The notes under the pieces are model-generated. The model made no database searches, was not told where the DNA came from, and was given only the letters and a program-made list of their open reading frames with translations. From Methanobacterium sp. (GTDB lineage Archaea > Methanobacteriota > Methanobacteria > Methanobacteriales > Methanobacteriaceae): a stretch of DNA of 64,000 nucleotides. Shown here one piece after another: positions 54,280 through 62,516 of this stretch. A program made the position numbers and the translations under genes. How positions within the stretch are numbered: the stretch's first letter is position 1; each line of letters starts with the position of its first letter. The stretch lies in contig NZ_JBCFBO010000001.1 of assembly GCF_038562635.1 (NCBI RefSeq), forward strand, positions 2,086,643 through 2,150,642, given 5' to 3'.

Positions 54280-54744
54280 TCAATTTAATCTCTTGAAACA
54301 TACTAAGTTATAGGGTTTGTACTTATTTTTAAACCAGAAACCTTTTGATATTTCATTAAAATCTGAAATTACGCATTCAATTGTATTAATATCTTTAGAC
54401 ATAAACCATTTTTCAGTTTTCTCCAGTAATTTTTCTCCAATTCCTTTATTTCGATATTTTTCTGTTATGCATATTTCTACTACTGTCCCTACATTTTCTT
54501 CTTTATAAACAGGGGGAAGCGATGATTTTTCGGCAATTATGTAGCCTACAATTTTATTTTCAATTTCGCAGACTAAGACTATGTTCTCATGGCTTTTGAT
54601 GACTTTTTCAAGATAAAATGTATAGATTTCCCTTGCATCAGCTTTAGTCTCATATATATTGTTTTTTTGGATATGAAAATCCATCATTTCTTCCCATAAA
54701 TCTACAATTGATTTTGTGTCATCAACATTTGCTTCTCTTATCAT
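54280..54744 (-). CDS. GNAT acetyltransferase
   Basis: 154 residues: IREANVDDTKSIVDLWEEMM start, ENKIVGYIIAEKSSL, VVEICITEKYRNKGIGEKLL motif A and GFWFKNKYKPYNLVCFKRLN end. One of four GNATs in the window. Monocistronic. Substrate unknown. Confidence 0.85.
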   Translation of the reverse strand: MIREANVDDTKSIVDLWEEMMDFHIQKNNIYETKADAREIYTFYLEKVIKSHENIVLVCEIENKIVGYIIAEKSSLPPVYKEENVGTVVEICITEKYRNKGIGEKLLEKTEKWFMSKDINTIECVISDFNEISKGFWFKNKYKPYNLVCFKRLN

Positions 54745-54934
54745 GTTATCCCTGGAAATCTATTAAAAATTCTACAGTTTGGCGAAGTAAGCCATAAAAT
54801 GACTTTAAAAGTCCCTTTTTAGACGGTTGTAAATTTTGGAGTAGGATATATTTCATAATCAGCCGATTGATGAGTTGTAATCCATTTAAAACATCAAAAT
54901 CTTCTTTAAAAGTCATATTTGGAAATATGAGTGG

Positions 54935-55372
54935 TTATAATCCTATATCTTCATCCCATAATTCGGGGTGCATTTTAATGAAGCCCGACATCATTTCAAT
55001 ACAAGATGGATCTTGAATAACTTCTACTTTAACTCCTCTAGATCTAAGTAGTTCTTCTTCACCCACGAAACTATTATTCTCTCCTATTATCACCTTGGGA
55101 ATGCCGTAAAGTAAAATGGCTCCAGAACACATGGGGCATGGTGATAATGTGGTATAAAGAACACATTCGTGGTAAAAAACCCCACTATGGCGCCCAGCAT
55201 TCTCCAGCGCGTCCATCTCACCGTGAAGGATCGTGCTTCCATTCTGCACGCGCTTGTTATGACCTCGACCTATGATTTTGTCTTTATGGACAAGGACAGA
55301 TCCAATTGGAATGCCTCCTTCATATAATCCTTTTTTTGCTTCTTCAATCGCCGCTTGCATGAATTTGTCCAT
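54935..55372 (-). CDS. Cytosine deaminase, yeast FCY1 type
   Basis: 145 residues of the CDA superfamily. Zinc site: His and catalytic Glu in LHGEMDALENAGR, Cys pair in SPCPMCSGAI. The whole length tracks yeast cytosine deaminase: GGIPIGSVLVHKDKIIGRGH, TTLSPCPMC, YGIPKVIIGENNSFVGEEEL, PELWDEDIGL end. Converts cytosine to uracil (pyrimidine salvage). tRNA adenosine deaminase TadA has HAE and a different C-terminus, so the FCY1 type is favoured. Confidence 0.85.
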   Translation of the reverse strand: MDKFMQAAIEEAKKGLYEGGIPIGSVLVHKDKIIGRGHNKRVQNGSTILHGEMDALENAGRHSGVFYHECVLYTTLSPCPMCSGAILLYGIPKVIIGENNSFVGEEELLRSRGVKVEVIQDPSCIEMMSGFIKMHPELWDEDIGL

Positions 55373-55623
55373 TTAAGATTCTCCTGAGAACTAATATTTT
55401 TTTTAGAGTTAGTGTGATGGCATTTGTCTTGCAGTTCTATTAAATATTGTAATATTGAATTCTGGACTTTTTATACTAAATATGACATTAATTAATTATT
55501 TTCATGTTTCAAGTAATCTCTAAAATTTTCTTTTATTTATTAGACATTATAGCCGCTTTTTTTAGGGATTGTAAATGTCCCGTTCATTTAATCTTTTAGA
55601 ATTTTTCCATAATTCTAGTTATA

Positions 55624-56277
55624 TCAACCATATCCTTCCCATTCTTTAAAGAACATATCTAGAAACTGTTCCATAAATTTATGTCGGTTTTCTGCAATTT
55701 CTTTAGCAGTTTCGGTGTTCATTAAATCCTTTAAAAGAAGTAACTTTTCATAAAAATGATTTACAGTTGGTCCATTATTGTTTTTGTACTGCTTGAATGA
55801 TTCATGCATTACAGGTTTAATATTTGGGTTATACATTTCACGCCCTTTATATCCTCCGTAAGCGAATGCCCGACCTATACCAATGGCACCAATAGCATCT
55901 AATCTATCTGCATCCTGGACAACCATGCCTTCGATGGTTTTCATAGGTGTCTTAACCCAAGCGCCCTTAAAAGATATATCTTTAATAATCTCAATTATAT
56001 GTGAAATTATATCCTCTTCAACATTCAACTTTTCAAGCCATTTTCGTGCAACTTCCGGGCCAATATTTTCATTTCCGCCGTGGAACTTCCAGTCTGCTAT
56101 ATCATGCAGTAAAGCTGCAAGCTGGGTTACAAATAGATCAGTATTTTCCCTTCTGCCAATATAGACCGAACTTTTCCAAACTCGGTAAACATGCCACCAG
56201 TCATGTCCAGAACTTTCTCCCCTTAATTTGCTCTGTACAAATTTCTCGGTTTGTCTGATAATTTTTTCCCTGTCCAT
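55624..56277 (-). CDS. HD-domain phosphohydrolase (YedJ-like)
   Basis: 217 residues. Metal-binding His/Asp: SSGHDWWHVYRVWKSS, LLHDIADWKFHGG and VQDADRLDAIGAIGIGRAFAYGG. This pattern fits the HD proteins of the YedJ/COG1418 kind, presumed nucleotide phosphohydrolases. The N-terminal helix and C-terminal FMEQFLDMFFKEWEGYG are usual for the group. Upstream AT-rich gap of 329 bp. Confidence 0.85.
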   Translation of the reverse strand: MDREKIIRQTEKFVQSKLRGESSGHDWWHVYRVWKSSVYIGRRENTDLFVTQLAALLHDIADWKFHGGNENIGPEVARKWLEKLNVEEDIISHIIEIIKDISFKGAWVKTPMKTIEGMVVQDADRLDAIGAIGIGRAFAYGGYKGREMYNPNIKPVMHESFKQYKNNNGPTVNHFYEKLLLLKDLMNTETAKEIAENRHKFMEQFLDMFFKEWEGYG

Positions 56278-56606
56278 ATTAATTATGGGATGTACTAGAA
56301 AATAAAAAGTTTTTGAAAAAAAGTAGCCACAAAGCCTTACATTATCTAAGATTTGAACTTTTATTTGCAGGATATGTAATTCATGAAAATTTATTCACAT
56401 GGTACATAAATGGAATTAGGGTTAATATGTTTGGATAAAGTTTATTTTCTTAAACAAGAGTTATATTCGCCAGTCTTTTTGCCATATTAGCTAATATAGT
56501 GTAAGGGAGTAATAAAAAAGCCGCATTAAAATGTTTAAAATGTAGTACTTTATATTTTCACACAATAACCAAAAAATTTATATTATTATGTATTTTATCG
56601 ATTATT
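56278..56606. other. Intergenic, no gene seen
   Basis: AT-rich divergent promoter region between the HD gene and the SRPBCC gene. A TATA-like TTTATATTATTATG lies near 56577. No repeat or RNA gene recognised. Confidence 0.45.
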
Positions 56607-56999
56607 ATGAGAGATATACATGTAACAAAGGTTGTAATCAAAAAACCATATGAAATAGTTTGGAAATGGCTTTCAGATCCATTAACCTATCCAAATATTT
56701 ATCCATTTTGGCTTTCAGAGATTAAAGAAGTTGGAGATAATTTATATGAAGGAACAGGGCCTTATGGGGAGTATAAATTTACACTGGAGATTAACCAGAA
56801 ATTGGGGAGTATCAATTTAAAAATAGGCAATGAGTCCTCAAGAACTCGTTTATTTCAGTTAGATGATGAAAACACCGTTGTAATCCATCTTGCTGTAAGA
56901 TGGAAAGATATGAAAAACCATCTTTCATGGTTTTTTTATAAAAGAGGAGTTAATAAAGATTTTAAGAATGCCAAAAAAATAATTGAGAAATGTAAATAG
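56607..56999 (+). CDS. SRPBCC/START-like small protein
   Basis: 130 residues: VTKVVIKKPYEIVWKWLSDP, then ...TYPNIYPFWLSEIKEVGDNLYEG and RLFQLDDENTVVIHLAVRWK. The helix-grip pattern (beta strand, Trp-rich helix, sheet, long C-terminal helix KDFKNAKKIIEKCK) suggests a polyketide-cyclase/START-like lipid or small-molecule binder. The call is from fold pattern only. Confidence 0.55.
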   Translation: MRDIHVTKVVIKKPYEIVWKWLSDPLTYPNIYPFWLSEIKEVGDNLYEGTGPYGEYKFTLEINQKLGSINLKIGNESSRTRLFQLDDENTVVIHLAVRWKDMKNHLSWFFYKRGVNKDFKNAKKIIEKCK

Positions 57000-57300
57000 T
57001 CGTGGTTCTCTATTATTGTAAAAAAATAGGGCTAGATATGTTTGAAAATATTGAACATGTCAAAAATGTAACAGATATCTATTAAAATCTAAAAAATAAA
57101 AGGAATTAATCGCTTATGAAAGATATAGCAACTGTTTTATTGATTTCAGTTAAAACTATGCGTTAATTCCTAATAAAAACAAATTTTTATTAGTTGTGCA
57201 GTAATTACTATAATTCTCCTTTAGCAATTTCTTCTTAAGTAGGGGATAGGCCCTCATTAATTTTTGAAAAAAATAAGAAATTTAAAGATAGTCTGATTTA
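57000..57300. other. Intergenic with duplicated leuD 3' end
   Basis: No gene. 57207-57260 is a second, decayed copy of the leuD 3' end at 57300-57355 (about 48 of 54 positions match by eye, with a 2-bp loss). The rest is AT-rich. Confidence 0.6.
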
Positions 57301-57807
57301 CTATAATTCGCCTTTAGCAATTTCTTCTTTTAAGTAAGGGATAAGCCCTCCTTTATCCAGTATATTCCGCATGAATCCGGGTAATCCTTTGATGGTGAAT
57401 TCTTCTCCAGTGGTTAAATTCTTTAGAATTCCTTTCTCCATATCTATTTCAAGTTCATCTCCTTGCGAAACATGTTTGGAGATATCTTTTATTTCTATAA
57501 GAGGTATACCAAGGTTTATGGCGTTTCGATAGAATATTCTTGCGAATGATTCTGCGACTACTGCAGAGATACCTGCGCCTTTCATTGCGATAGGTGCATG
57601 CTCTCTTGATGAGCCGCAGCCGAAATTTTTACCTCCAACAATTATATCTCCTTTTTTTACTTTTTTGGGGAATTCTGGGTCTGCTCCTTCCATTAAATGC
57701 TGTGCAAGGTCGGATTCACATCTTAAAACAAGATATCTTCCGGGGAGAATCAGATCTGTATCTATATCATTTCCAAATTTCCATGCTCTTCCTTTCATAA
57801 TAACCAC
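57301..57807 (-). CDS. leuD: Isopropylmalate isomerase/homoaconitase small subunit
   Basis: 168 residues. Swivel domain: AWKFGNDIDTDLILPGRYLV, VGGKNFGCGSSREHAPIAMK, IFYRNAINLGIPLIEI. The specificity loop reads PGRYLVLR; as I recall from methanogen work, YLV-type loops go with isopropylmalate and YLRT with homoaconitate, so a leucine-pathway role is favoured but not certain. It starts 5 bp after the large-subunit stop. Confidence 0.88.
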   Translation of the reverse strand: MVIMKGRAWKFGNDIDTDLILPGRYLVLRCESDLAQHLMEGADPEFPKKVKKGDIIVGGKNFGCGSSREHAPIAMKGAGISAVVAESFARIFYRNAINLGIPLIEIKDISKHVSQGDELEIDMEKGILKNLTTGEEFTIKGLPGFMRNILDKGGLIPYLKEEIAKGEL

Positions 57808-57812
57808 CCTTT

Positions 57813-59069
57813 TTATAGATTCCTCGGATCTTCGATTTTTCCGGTGATTGCAGATGCTGCTGCAACTGCTGCAGAACTCAGGTAAACTTCACCTTCGCTG
57901 CTGCCCTGTCTTCCTTTAAAGTTTCTGTTTGATGTTGAGAGGCTGACTTCTCCGGGTCCGATGAGCCCTACGTGTCCGCCGAGGCATGGTCCGCAGCATG
58001 GGTTACAAACAAGTGCTCCAGAATCTACGAAAATATTCATTAACCCTTCGTTAAGTGCTTTGGTGTAAACTTCACGTGAAGCTGGGATCACAAGCATCCT
58101 GATGCTGTCTGAAACTTTGTTTCCTTTAAGAATTTTTGCAGCATCTCTAAGATCCTGAATTCGCCCATTAGTACATGAGCCGAGGAAAACCTGGTCTATA
58201 GATGTCCCTTCAACTTCAGAGATACCGTGAACATTATCCACATTGTGTGGGCATGCAATCTGTGGTTCAAGTTCGCTGACATCTATGTCCATAATCTCAA
58301 GGGATGCAGCGTCATCATCTCCTTTGATTATATCGTAAGATTTGTTAGTACGGTTTTTAAGGTAGTTTACTGTTTTTTGATCTGGTTCAACGAGCCCTGT
58401 TTTACCGCCCATCTCAATAGCCATGTTACACATAACCATCCTATCTGAAACTGACATGTTGCTTGTTGTTTCACCTGCAAACTGACATGCTTTATATGTT
58501 GCACCATCAGCACCAATCTGACCTATTATGTTGAGTACCACATCTTTTGCATAGGTGTGTTCTGGGAGTGTTCCTTCTATGTTGAATTTGATTGTTTCTG
58601 GCACTTTAAACCATAGTTTTCCTGTTGCAAAAACCATTGACATGTCGGTTGAACCTATACCTGTTGCAAAAGCTCCTAAGGCTCCGTGTGTACAGGTGTG
58701 GGAATCAGTTCCAACTACAATCTCTCCAGGAACTACATGTCCTTTTTCTGGGAGAACCTGATGACACACACCTTCTCTGACATCATAAAAATTGGTTATT
58801 TCCTGTTCTTTTACGAATTTTCTCATTATCATATGGTTTGTGACTGCATCAAGCGAGTCTGCGGGTACTTGATGGTCAAAAAGAATTACAATTTTCTCAG
58901 GATCCCATACTTTAGGAACTCCTATCTTCTCAAAAGCTTCCACAGATAGGGGGCCTGTAAGGTCGTGGGTCATTGCAACATCGATGTTGGCCATTACCAC
59001 ATCTCCAGCTTCGACTTCTTTCTTACCGGAAGCCTTTGCAAATATTTTTTCTGCTATTGTCATAGACAT
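57813..59069 (-). CDS. leuC: Isopropylmalate isomerase/homoaconitase large subunit
   Basis: 418 residues, aconitase superfamily. VANIDVAMTHDLTGPLSVEA, VVGTDSHTCTHGALGAFATG, FLGSCTNGRIQDLRDAAKIL and CNPCCGPCLGGHVGLIGPGE provide the [4Fe-4S] cysteines and substrate site. ATG 59069 is chosen because AGGAGGAAT precedes it; a start at 59093 would run over that SD. It follows the methyltransferase gene by 26 bp. Methanogens carry two such enzymes (leucine and coenzyme B paths). Confidence 0.92.
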   Translation of the reverse strand: MSMTIAEKIFAKASGKKEVEAGDVVMANIDVAMTHDLTGPLSVEAFEKIGVPKVWDPEKIVILFDHQVPADSLDAVTNHMIMRKFVKEQEITNFYDVREGVCHQVLPEKGHVVPGEIVVGTDSHTCTHGALGAFATGIGSTDMSMVFATGKLWFKVPETIKFNIEGTLPEHTYAKDVVLNIIGQIGADGATYKACQFAGETTSNMSVSDRMVMCNMAIEMGGKTGLVEPDQKTVNYLKNRTNKSYDIIKGDDDAASLEIMDIDVSELEPQIACPHNVDNVHGISEVEGTSIDQVFLGSCTNGRIQDLRDAAKILKGNKVSDSIRMLVIPASREVYTKALNEGLMNIFVDSGALVCNPCCGPCLGGHVGLIGPGEVSLSTSNRNFKGRQGSSEGEVYLSSAAVAAASAITGKIEDPRNL

Positions 59070-59095
59070 AACTATTCCTCCTGTTATTGACAACT

Positions 59096-59863
59096 TTAAA
59101 ATGATTTTTTACCGCCTATTAAACTCCATAACATGTGTTTAGAGAATATATCGGTTTGGGTAAAACCTATCTCTTTTAGGCAGTTTAATTGAGCTAAAAA
59201 AGGCTCATGAATATCATCTCCTTCCTGTTTAGGAAGATGAGCATTATCTAAATTTCTTTTTTTCCAGTTGCTGAATTTTTCCATCCATGCTTCATAAGAG
59301 CCGGATAAATCCTCGGAAATTTTATATTTCTGTTCTTTAGCATGGTTAACCCAATAGTAAAGGTTTTTTAAGTATGCATCTTCAGTTACGGTTTTCATTT
59401 CATCGATATTAAAAAACCAGCCGCCTTCTTCCAGCGTATCATAACATTTCTGGTACAATTTCTTTTTATTTTCAGTTTGAAGGTGATGGATTGCAGACAT
59501 GGATGTAATTACGGTAGGTTTTACGGTAATTTCTGATTCCCAGTTCCTGCAAAAATCAGACTTGATATAATTCACTCTGTCTCCGTATTTCTGTAACTTT
59601 TCCTTTGCAACAGACATGAACTCATCAGAAGAATCTAGATAGTAGCAGGTTGAATCTGGAAACTCTTTCAGTACTTTTTCAATTAAAATACCGCTTCCAG
59701 CTCCTAAATCTAAAAGGACAATTTTTTCCATATTTTCAAATTTTAAAATATCTATTACTGCGTTCTGCAGGAAATCATATCCTGGTACCATTAGCTGGCA
59801 CATTTTATCATAGTTAACTGCCATTTTCTGCAGGTGAAAACGGTTTTTATCTAGTTGTTCCAT
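59096..59863 (-). CDS. Class I SAM-dependent methyltransferase
   Basis: 255 residues. Motif I VLLDLGAGSGILIEKVLKEF, motif II YYLDSSDEFMSVAKEKLQKY, then SDFCRNWES and VITSMSAIHHLQ. The C-terminal YEAWMEKFSNWKKRNLDNAH and CLKEIGFTQTDIFSKHMLWS segments suggest a small-molecule or tRNA uridine-5-oxyacetate-like methyltransferase; target unknown. A MarR-type operator lies at 59899-59916 just upstream, SD AAAGGAGG. Confidence 0.85.
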   Translation of the reverse strand: MEQLDKNRFHLQKMAVNYDKMCQLMVPGYDFLQNAVIDILKFENMEKIVLLDLGAGSGILIEKVLKEFPDSTCYYLDSSDEFMSVAKEKLQKYGDRVNYIKSDFCRNWESEITVKPTVITSMSAIHHLQTENKKKLYQKCYDTLEEGGWFFNIDEMKTVTEDAYLKNLYYWVNHAKEQKYKISEDLSGSYEAWMEKFSNWKKRNLDNAHLPKQEGDDIHEPFLAQLNCLKEIGFTQTDIFSKHMLWSLIGGKKSF

Positions 59864-59898
59864 AATAACCTCCTTTACTATTTCGTTTGTATTTCTAA

Positions 59899-59916
59899 TT
59901 AGTTTTGCGAAACTAA
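59899..59916. promoter_or_regulatory. MarR-type operator, site 1
   Basis: Perfect 7-bp inverted repeat TTAGTTT-TGCG-AAACTAA between marR and the methyltransferase gene. A related site with the same 4-bp spacer lies at 60381-60398 in front of marR. Confidence 0.6.
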
Positions 59917-59933
59917 CTATATCTTAAAAAAAA

Positions 59934-60368
59934 TTACAGTCCAGATGCAGTAATTTTATCGACGATTTTAATGAAGTTCTCAACTTCATCTTCATTTAAA
60001 ACATCCAAAATCTTTTTAATTGCATTTTTGTGAACTTGCATGTGTATTTTAATTATATTTTCGCCTTTTGGCGTTAACTTGAGGAAATAAAATCGTTTAT
60101 CTTCATTTGATTGAATTTTAGTCACGATACCTCGATCTATTAACTGGTTAATAGCTATAGAAACTGTAGATTTCTTGACGTCCAGCATCTTTGCTATCTC
60201 AGACACGCTTATATTTTCATGCTTGTTGATTAATTCAATGTAATACAATTGGCGCAGGGTGAAGCTTTTTAAATCACCGCTTAAGATCTGATTCTGGAAG
60301 TTTCCCATCAGTTCAGTTAATCTATCAACTGCCTCTACCAGTTCAAGTTCATAAGTCATATATTTCAT
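59934..60368 (-). CDS. MarR-family transcriptional regulator
   Basis: 144 residues. Winged helix: LRQLYYIELINKHENISVSE, IAKMLDVKKSTVSIAINQLI, DRGIVTKIQSNEDKRFYFLK and LTPKGENI. Terminal helices form the dimer. Matching inverted repeats flank the gene on both sides, suggesting it represses itself and the methyltransferase-leuCD genes after it. Confidence 0.9.
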   Translation of the reverse strand: MKYMTYELELVEAVDRLTELMGNFQNQILSGDLKSFTLRQLYYIELINKHENISVSEIAKMLDVKKSTVSIAINQLIDRGIVTKIQSNEDKRFYFLKLTPKGENIIKIHMQVHKNAIKKILDVLNEDEVENFIKIVDKITASGL

Positions 60369-60380
60369 CCTCTTGAGTAA

Positions 60381-60409
60381 ATAGTTTTATCTAACTAACT
60401 ATTATATAA
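60381..60409 (-). promoter_or_regulatory. marR promoter with MarR-type operator, site 2
   Basis: Inverted repeat ATAGTTT-TATC-TAACTAA at 60381-60398 matches site 1 with one mismatch per arm. On the minus strand it lies just downstream of a TATA element (TTATATAA, 60402-60409), i.e. over the expected transcript start. Confidence 0.6.
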
Positions 60410-60541
60410 AACTATTGGAAAGTTTTCATGTAATTAGATGGAATGTACTACTTTGAAATAGTTATAAACGTCTATTTTTACTTTTAAATCCATTTAATGG
60501 CTTAAAATAAGAAAATATATTAAACAAGATAAATATAATTA

Positions 60542-60727
60542 TTATAGTGAATGACGTAACTTCTTAAACTTTTGAGGTATTCGAAAATCAAAGATTTTGA
60601 TGGTTTTTGACAGTAATTGATTAAATGCTTTAAATTGAGGAAAATATCTAATTTTCCGAACATTCGAAAAAATAGAAAATTTTTTCAGAGGTTAAAGCAC
60701 ATAAACAAATTATCTTATTAAATAGCG
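60542..60727. mobile_element. Second copy of the TTATAGTGAATGAC element, with inserted hairpins
   Basis: The left 28 bp (TTATAGTGAATGACGTAACT...) match the element at 23212, as does the right block (ACATAAACAAATTATCTTAT, TAAATAG). Between them is a hairpin chain (60635-60692) absent from the first copy. The right terminal repeat is not preserved. Confidence 0.55.
60635..60692 (+). repeat. Hairpin chain, copy D
   Basis: TTGA, then GGAAAAT/ATTTTCC (60639-60645 with 60651-60657), then GAA, followed by an A6/T6 stem (CGAAAAAATAGAAAATTTTTTC) and AGAGG. Same module order as copies A, B and C. Confidence 0.65.
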
Positions 60728-60801
60728 TCAAAAATATTTGGTGATGAGCTTAAAAAGGTTGAGAAAACTTTATAGCTTGAAACAAAAATTGAGGTGAAAA
60801 A

Positions 60802-61749
60802 ATAGCAAATATTAAAGAAATTAAATCTATTGAATTAACTTCTTTTACATTGATGGCATCTTCAACAGCTGCAATTCTGGTATTTATTTACTCCGTAATA
60901 ATTTTAATTATTTCTAGAGTTTTAACGACTTTTGTACCTCAATTAGGTACATTCAGCGAGATTATAAATGGGATGGGTGTAGCATCAGTTGTTATTCTTC
61001 CCATAACGTCGTATTTCTTGATTATGGCAGTGAGTTTTTTTAGCGGGCTGCTTTATAACAGGATAACTTCCAGGTTATGTGGTATAAAATTAGGATTGGA
61101 TAACAATGAAATAACACAAATACCAGTAAAGCCATTTACTCTAGTTATAGCAAGTATTGAAGCAATATGGACACTTATAATCGGCTTATTTCTGGCAGCA
61201 GCAATTATACCTTTTACAGACCTTATAATTAGGCTAATTAACTTTACAGCCAACGCTATTGAAAGGAGCATAGATATTAGTGGGGCAACTCTTTTAATCA
61301 ACACTGTTTTAGGAACAAATGGCGTTACGTTGGCTTTAATTTTAATAATTGGATTACCACTTGTAGCCTTTGTATATGGGCTTGTTAGCAATGGGTTATT
61401 TGCAATATTTTACAATTACATAGCCACAAAATTTATCAAAATGCAGCTGGATATTGAAGTAATTTCAGGAAACCTGCACGAAATAAAGTCTTTACCTGTT
61501 GTAGCTGCTGCAGCACCGCTTTCAGGAGCTGTATTCGGTGCATTCGGTGTTATTATGGGAATTATAACTTTGTTATCGCTTGCTGTAACTGGAAATCCAA
61601 GTGTTGGAAATATAATAAATGACATTACAATCATTGTGTTAAATGGGCTAAGTTATTTTTTAGGTTATTTCCTGATTTTTGCTTTAATTGCAGTGATTTA
61701 CAACTTCTTAGCTCCACGAATTGGGGGAATTATGCTTAAGTTTGAATAA
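60802..61749 (+). CDS. Polytopic membrane protein, apparent ATA start
   Basis: About 315 residues, six or so membrane helices in two related halves (SFTLMASSTAAILVFIYSVI... and ...PVVAAAAPLSGAVFGAFGVI). The first in-frame ATG (60853) has no SD, while GAGGTG at 60791-60796 lies five bases before ATA 60802. Translating from ATA gives (M)ANIKEIKSIELTSFTLMASS, a sensible cytoplasmic start. Family not recognised. Confidence 0.65.
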   Translation: MANIKEIKSIELTSFTLMASSTAAILVFIYSVIILIISRVLTTFVPQLGTFSEIINGMGVASVVILPITSYFLIMAVSFFSGLLYNRITSRLCGIKLGLDNNEITQIPVKPFTLVIASIEAIWTLIIGLFLAAAIIPFTDLIIRLINFTANAIERSIDISGATLLINTVLGTNGVTLALILIIGLPLVAFVYGLVSNGLFAIFYNYIATKFIKMQLDIEVISGNLHEIKSLPVVAAAAPLSGAVFGAFGVIMGIITLLSLAVTGNPSVGNIINDITIIVLNGLSYFLGYFLIFALIAVIYNFLAPRIGGIMLKFE

Positions 61750-61788
61750 TCAGTTATTATTCCATTTTAAGAGTAATAATAGATTGTT

Positions 61789-62469
61789 TTAGTAGTATAT
61801 TGCCCTTGGAACCATTTTAGAAACTTTAATACAGAGTTCAACGTCGCTTTCGATAAATCTGCCTTTTGTATATCTTTTTTCCTCATTAATTTCAATAAGT
61901 TTTCTATAAAGAGTTTTTGCATCTGCATTTGATAGTTTTTCTACAGTATCCGTTCCAGAATCTAAAAATATACGTGCAAAAACTGGACCAATCCATTTAA
62001 CCCTTGACAAATCAGTTAATTTGGTTAATTTTACTATTTCTTCTGGATTTATCTTAGTTTCGGCAGCTAATTTGACTCTCTCATCATGAGTTTTAATTAT
62101 TTTAAATAAGTGGGCAGTATTTTTAATGCCCATATCGTTTAATTTGCTTAAAGTATCTTTTTCAATGCCTGGAAACTTTTCAAGATTCACGGGTTTTGGC
62201 AGATAACTGTTTACTTCTCTTCTTAAAATTAAAATATAATCTTGAGGTAACCCTGATTTATCAGCAAATTCTTTGGCTTTTTTGGGAGTTTTCAGTGAGA
62301 TTAATAGATCATTAAGATTTTTAATTCCTTTACTTTCTAAAATTTTAAATCTATCATCAATTTGATCTTTCAATATTTTCCTGCTTGGAAGAAGGTCTGA
62401 TTCTATTAGTTCCTGCTTAAATTTATTTAATGGATACTTTTCAAGGTCAATATAATAGCTGTCAGTCAT
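61789..62469 (-). CDS. DUF4332/helix-hairpin-helix protein
   Basis: 226 residues with repeated HhH-like segments: ILESKGIKNLNDLLISLKTP, LPQDYILILRREVNSYLPKP, FPGIEKDTLSKLNDMGIKNT and RVKWIGPVFARIFLDSGTDT. This is the DUF4332 pattern, related to topoisomerase/HhH DNA-binding folds. ATG 62469 with GGGGAT SD is preferred over 62481. Cellular role unknown. Confidence 0.7.
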   Translation of the reverse strand: MTDSYYIDLEKYPLNKFKQELIESDLLPSRKILKDQIDDRFKILESKGIKNLNDLLISLKTPKKAKEFADKSGLPQDYILILRREVNSYLPKPVNLEKFPGIEKDTLSKLNDMGIKNTAHLFKIIKTHDERVKLAAETKINPEEIVKLTKLTDLSRVKWIGPVFARIFLDSGTDTVEKLSNADAKTLYRKLIEINEEKRYTKGRFIESDVELCIKVSKMVPRAIYY

Positions 62470-62516
62470 ATTAATCCCCAAATTTATTTTATGTCACTAA
62501 TATCTGCTTTAATATT

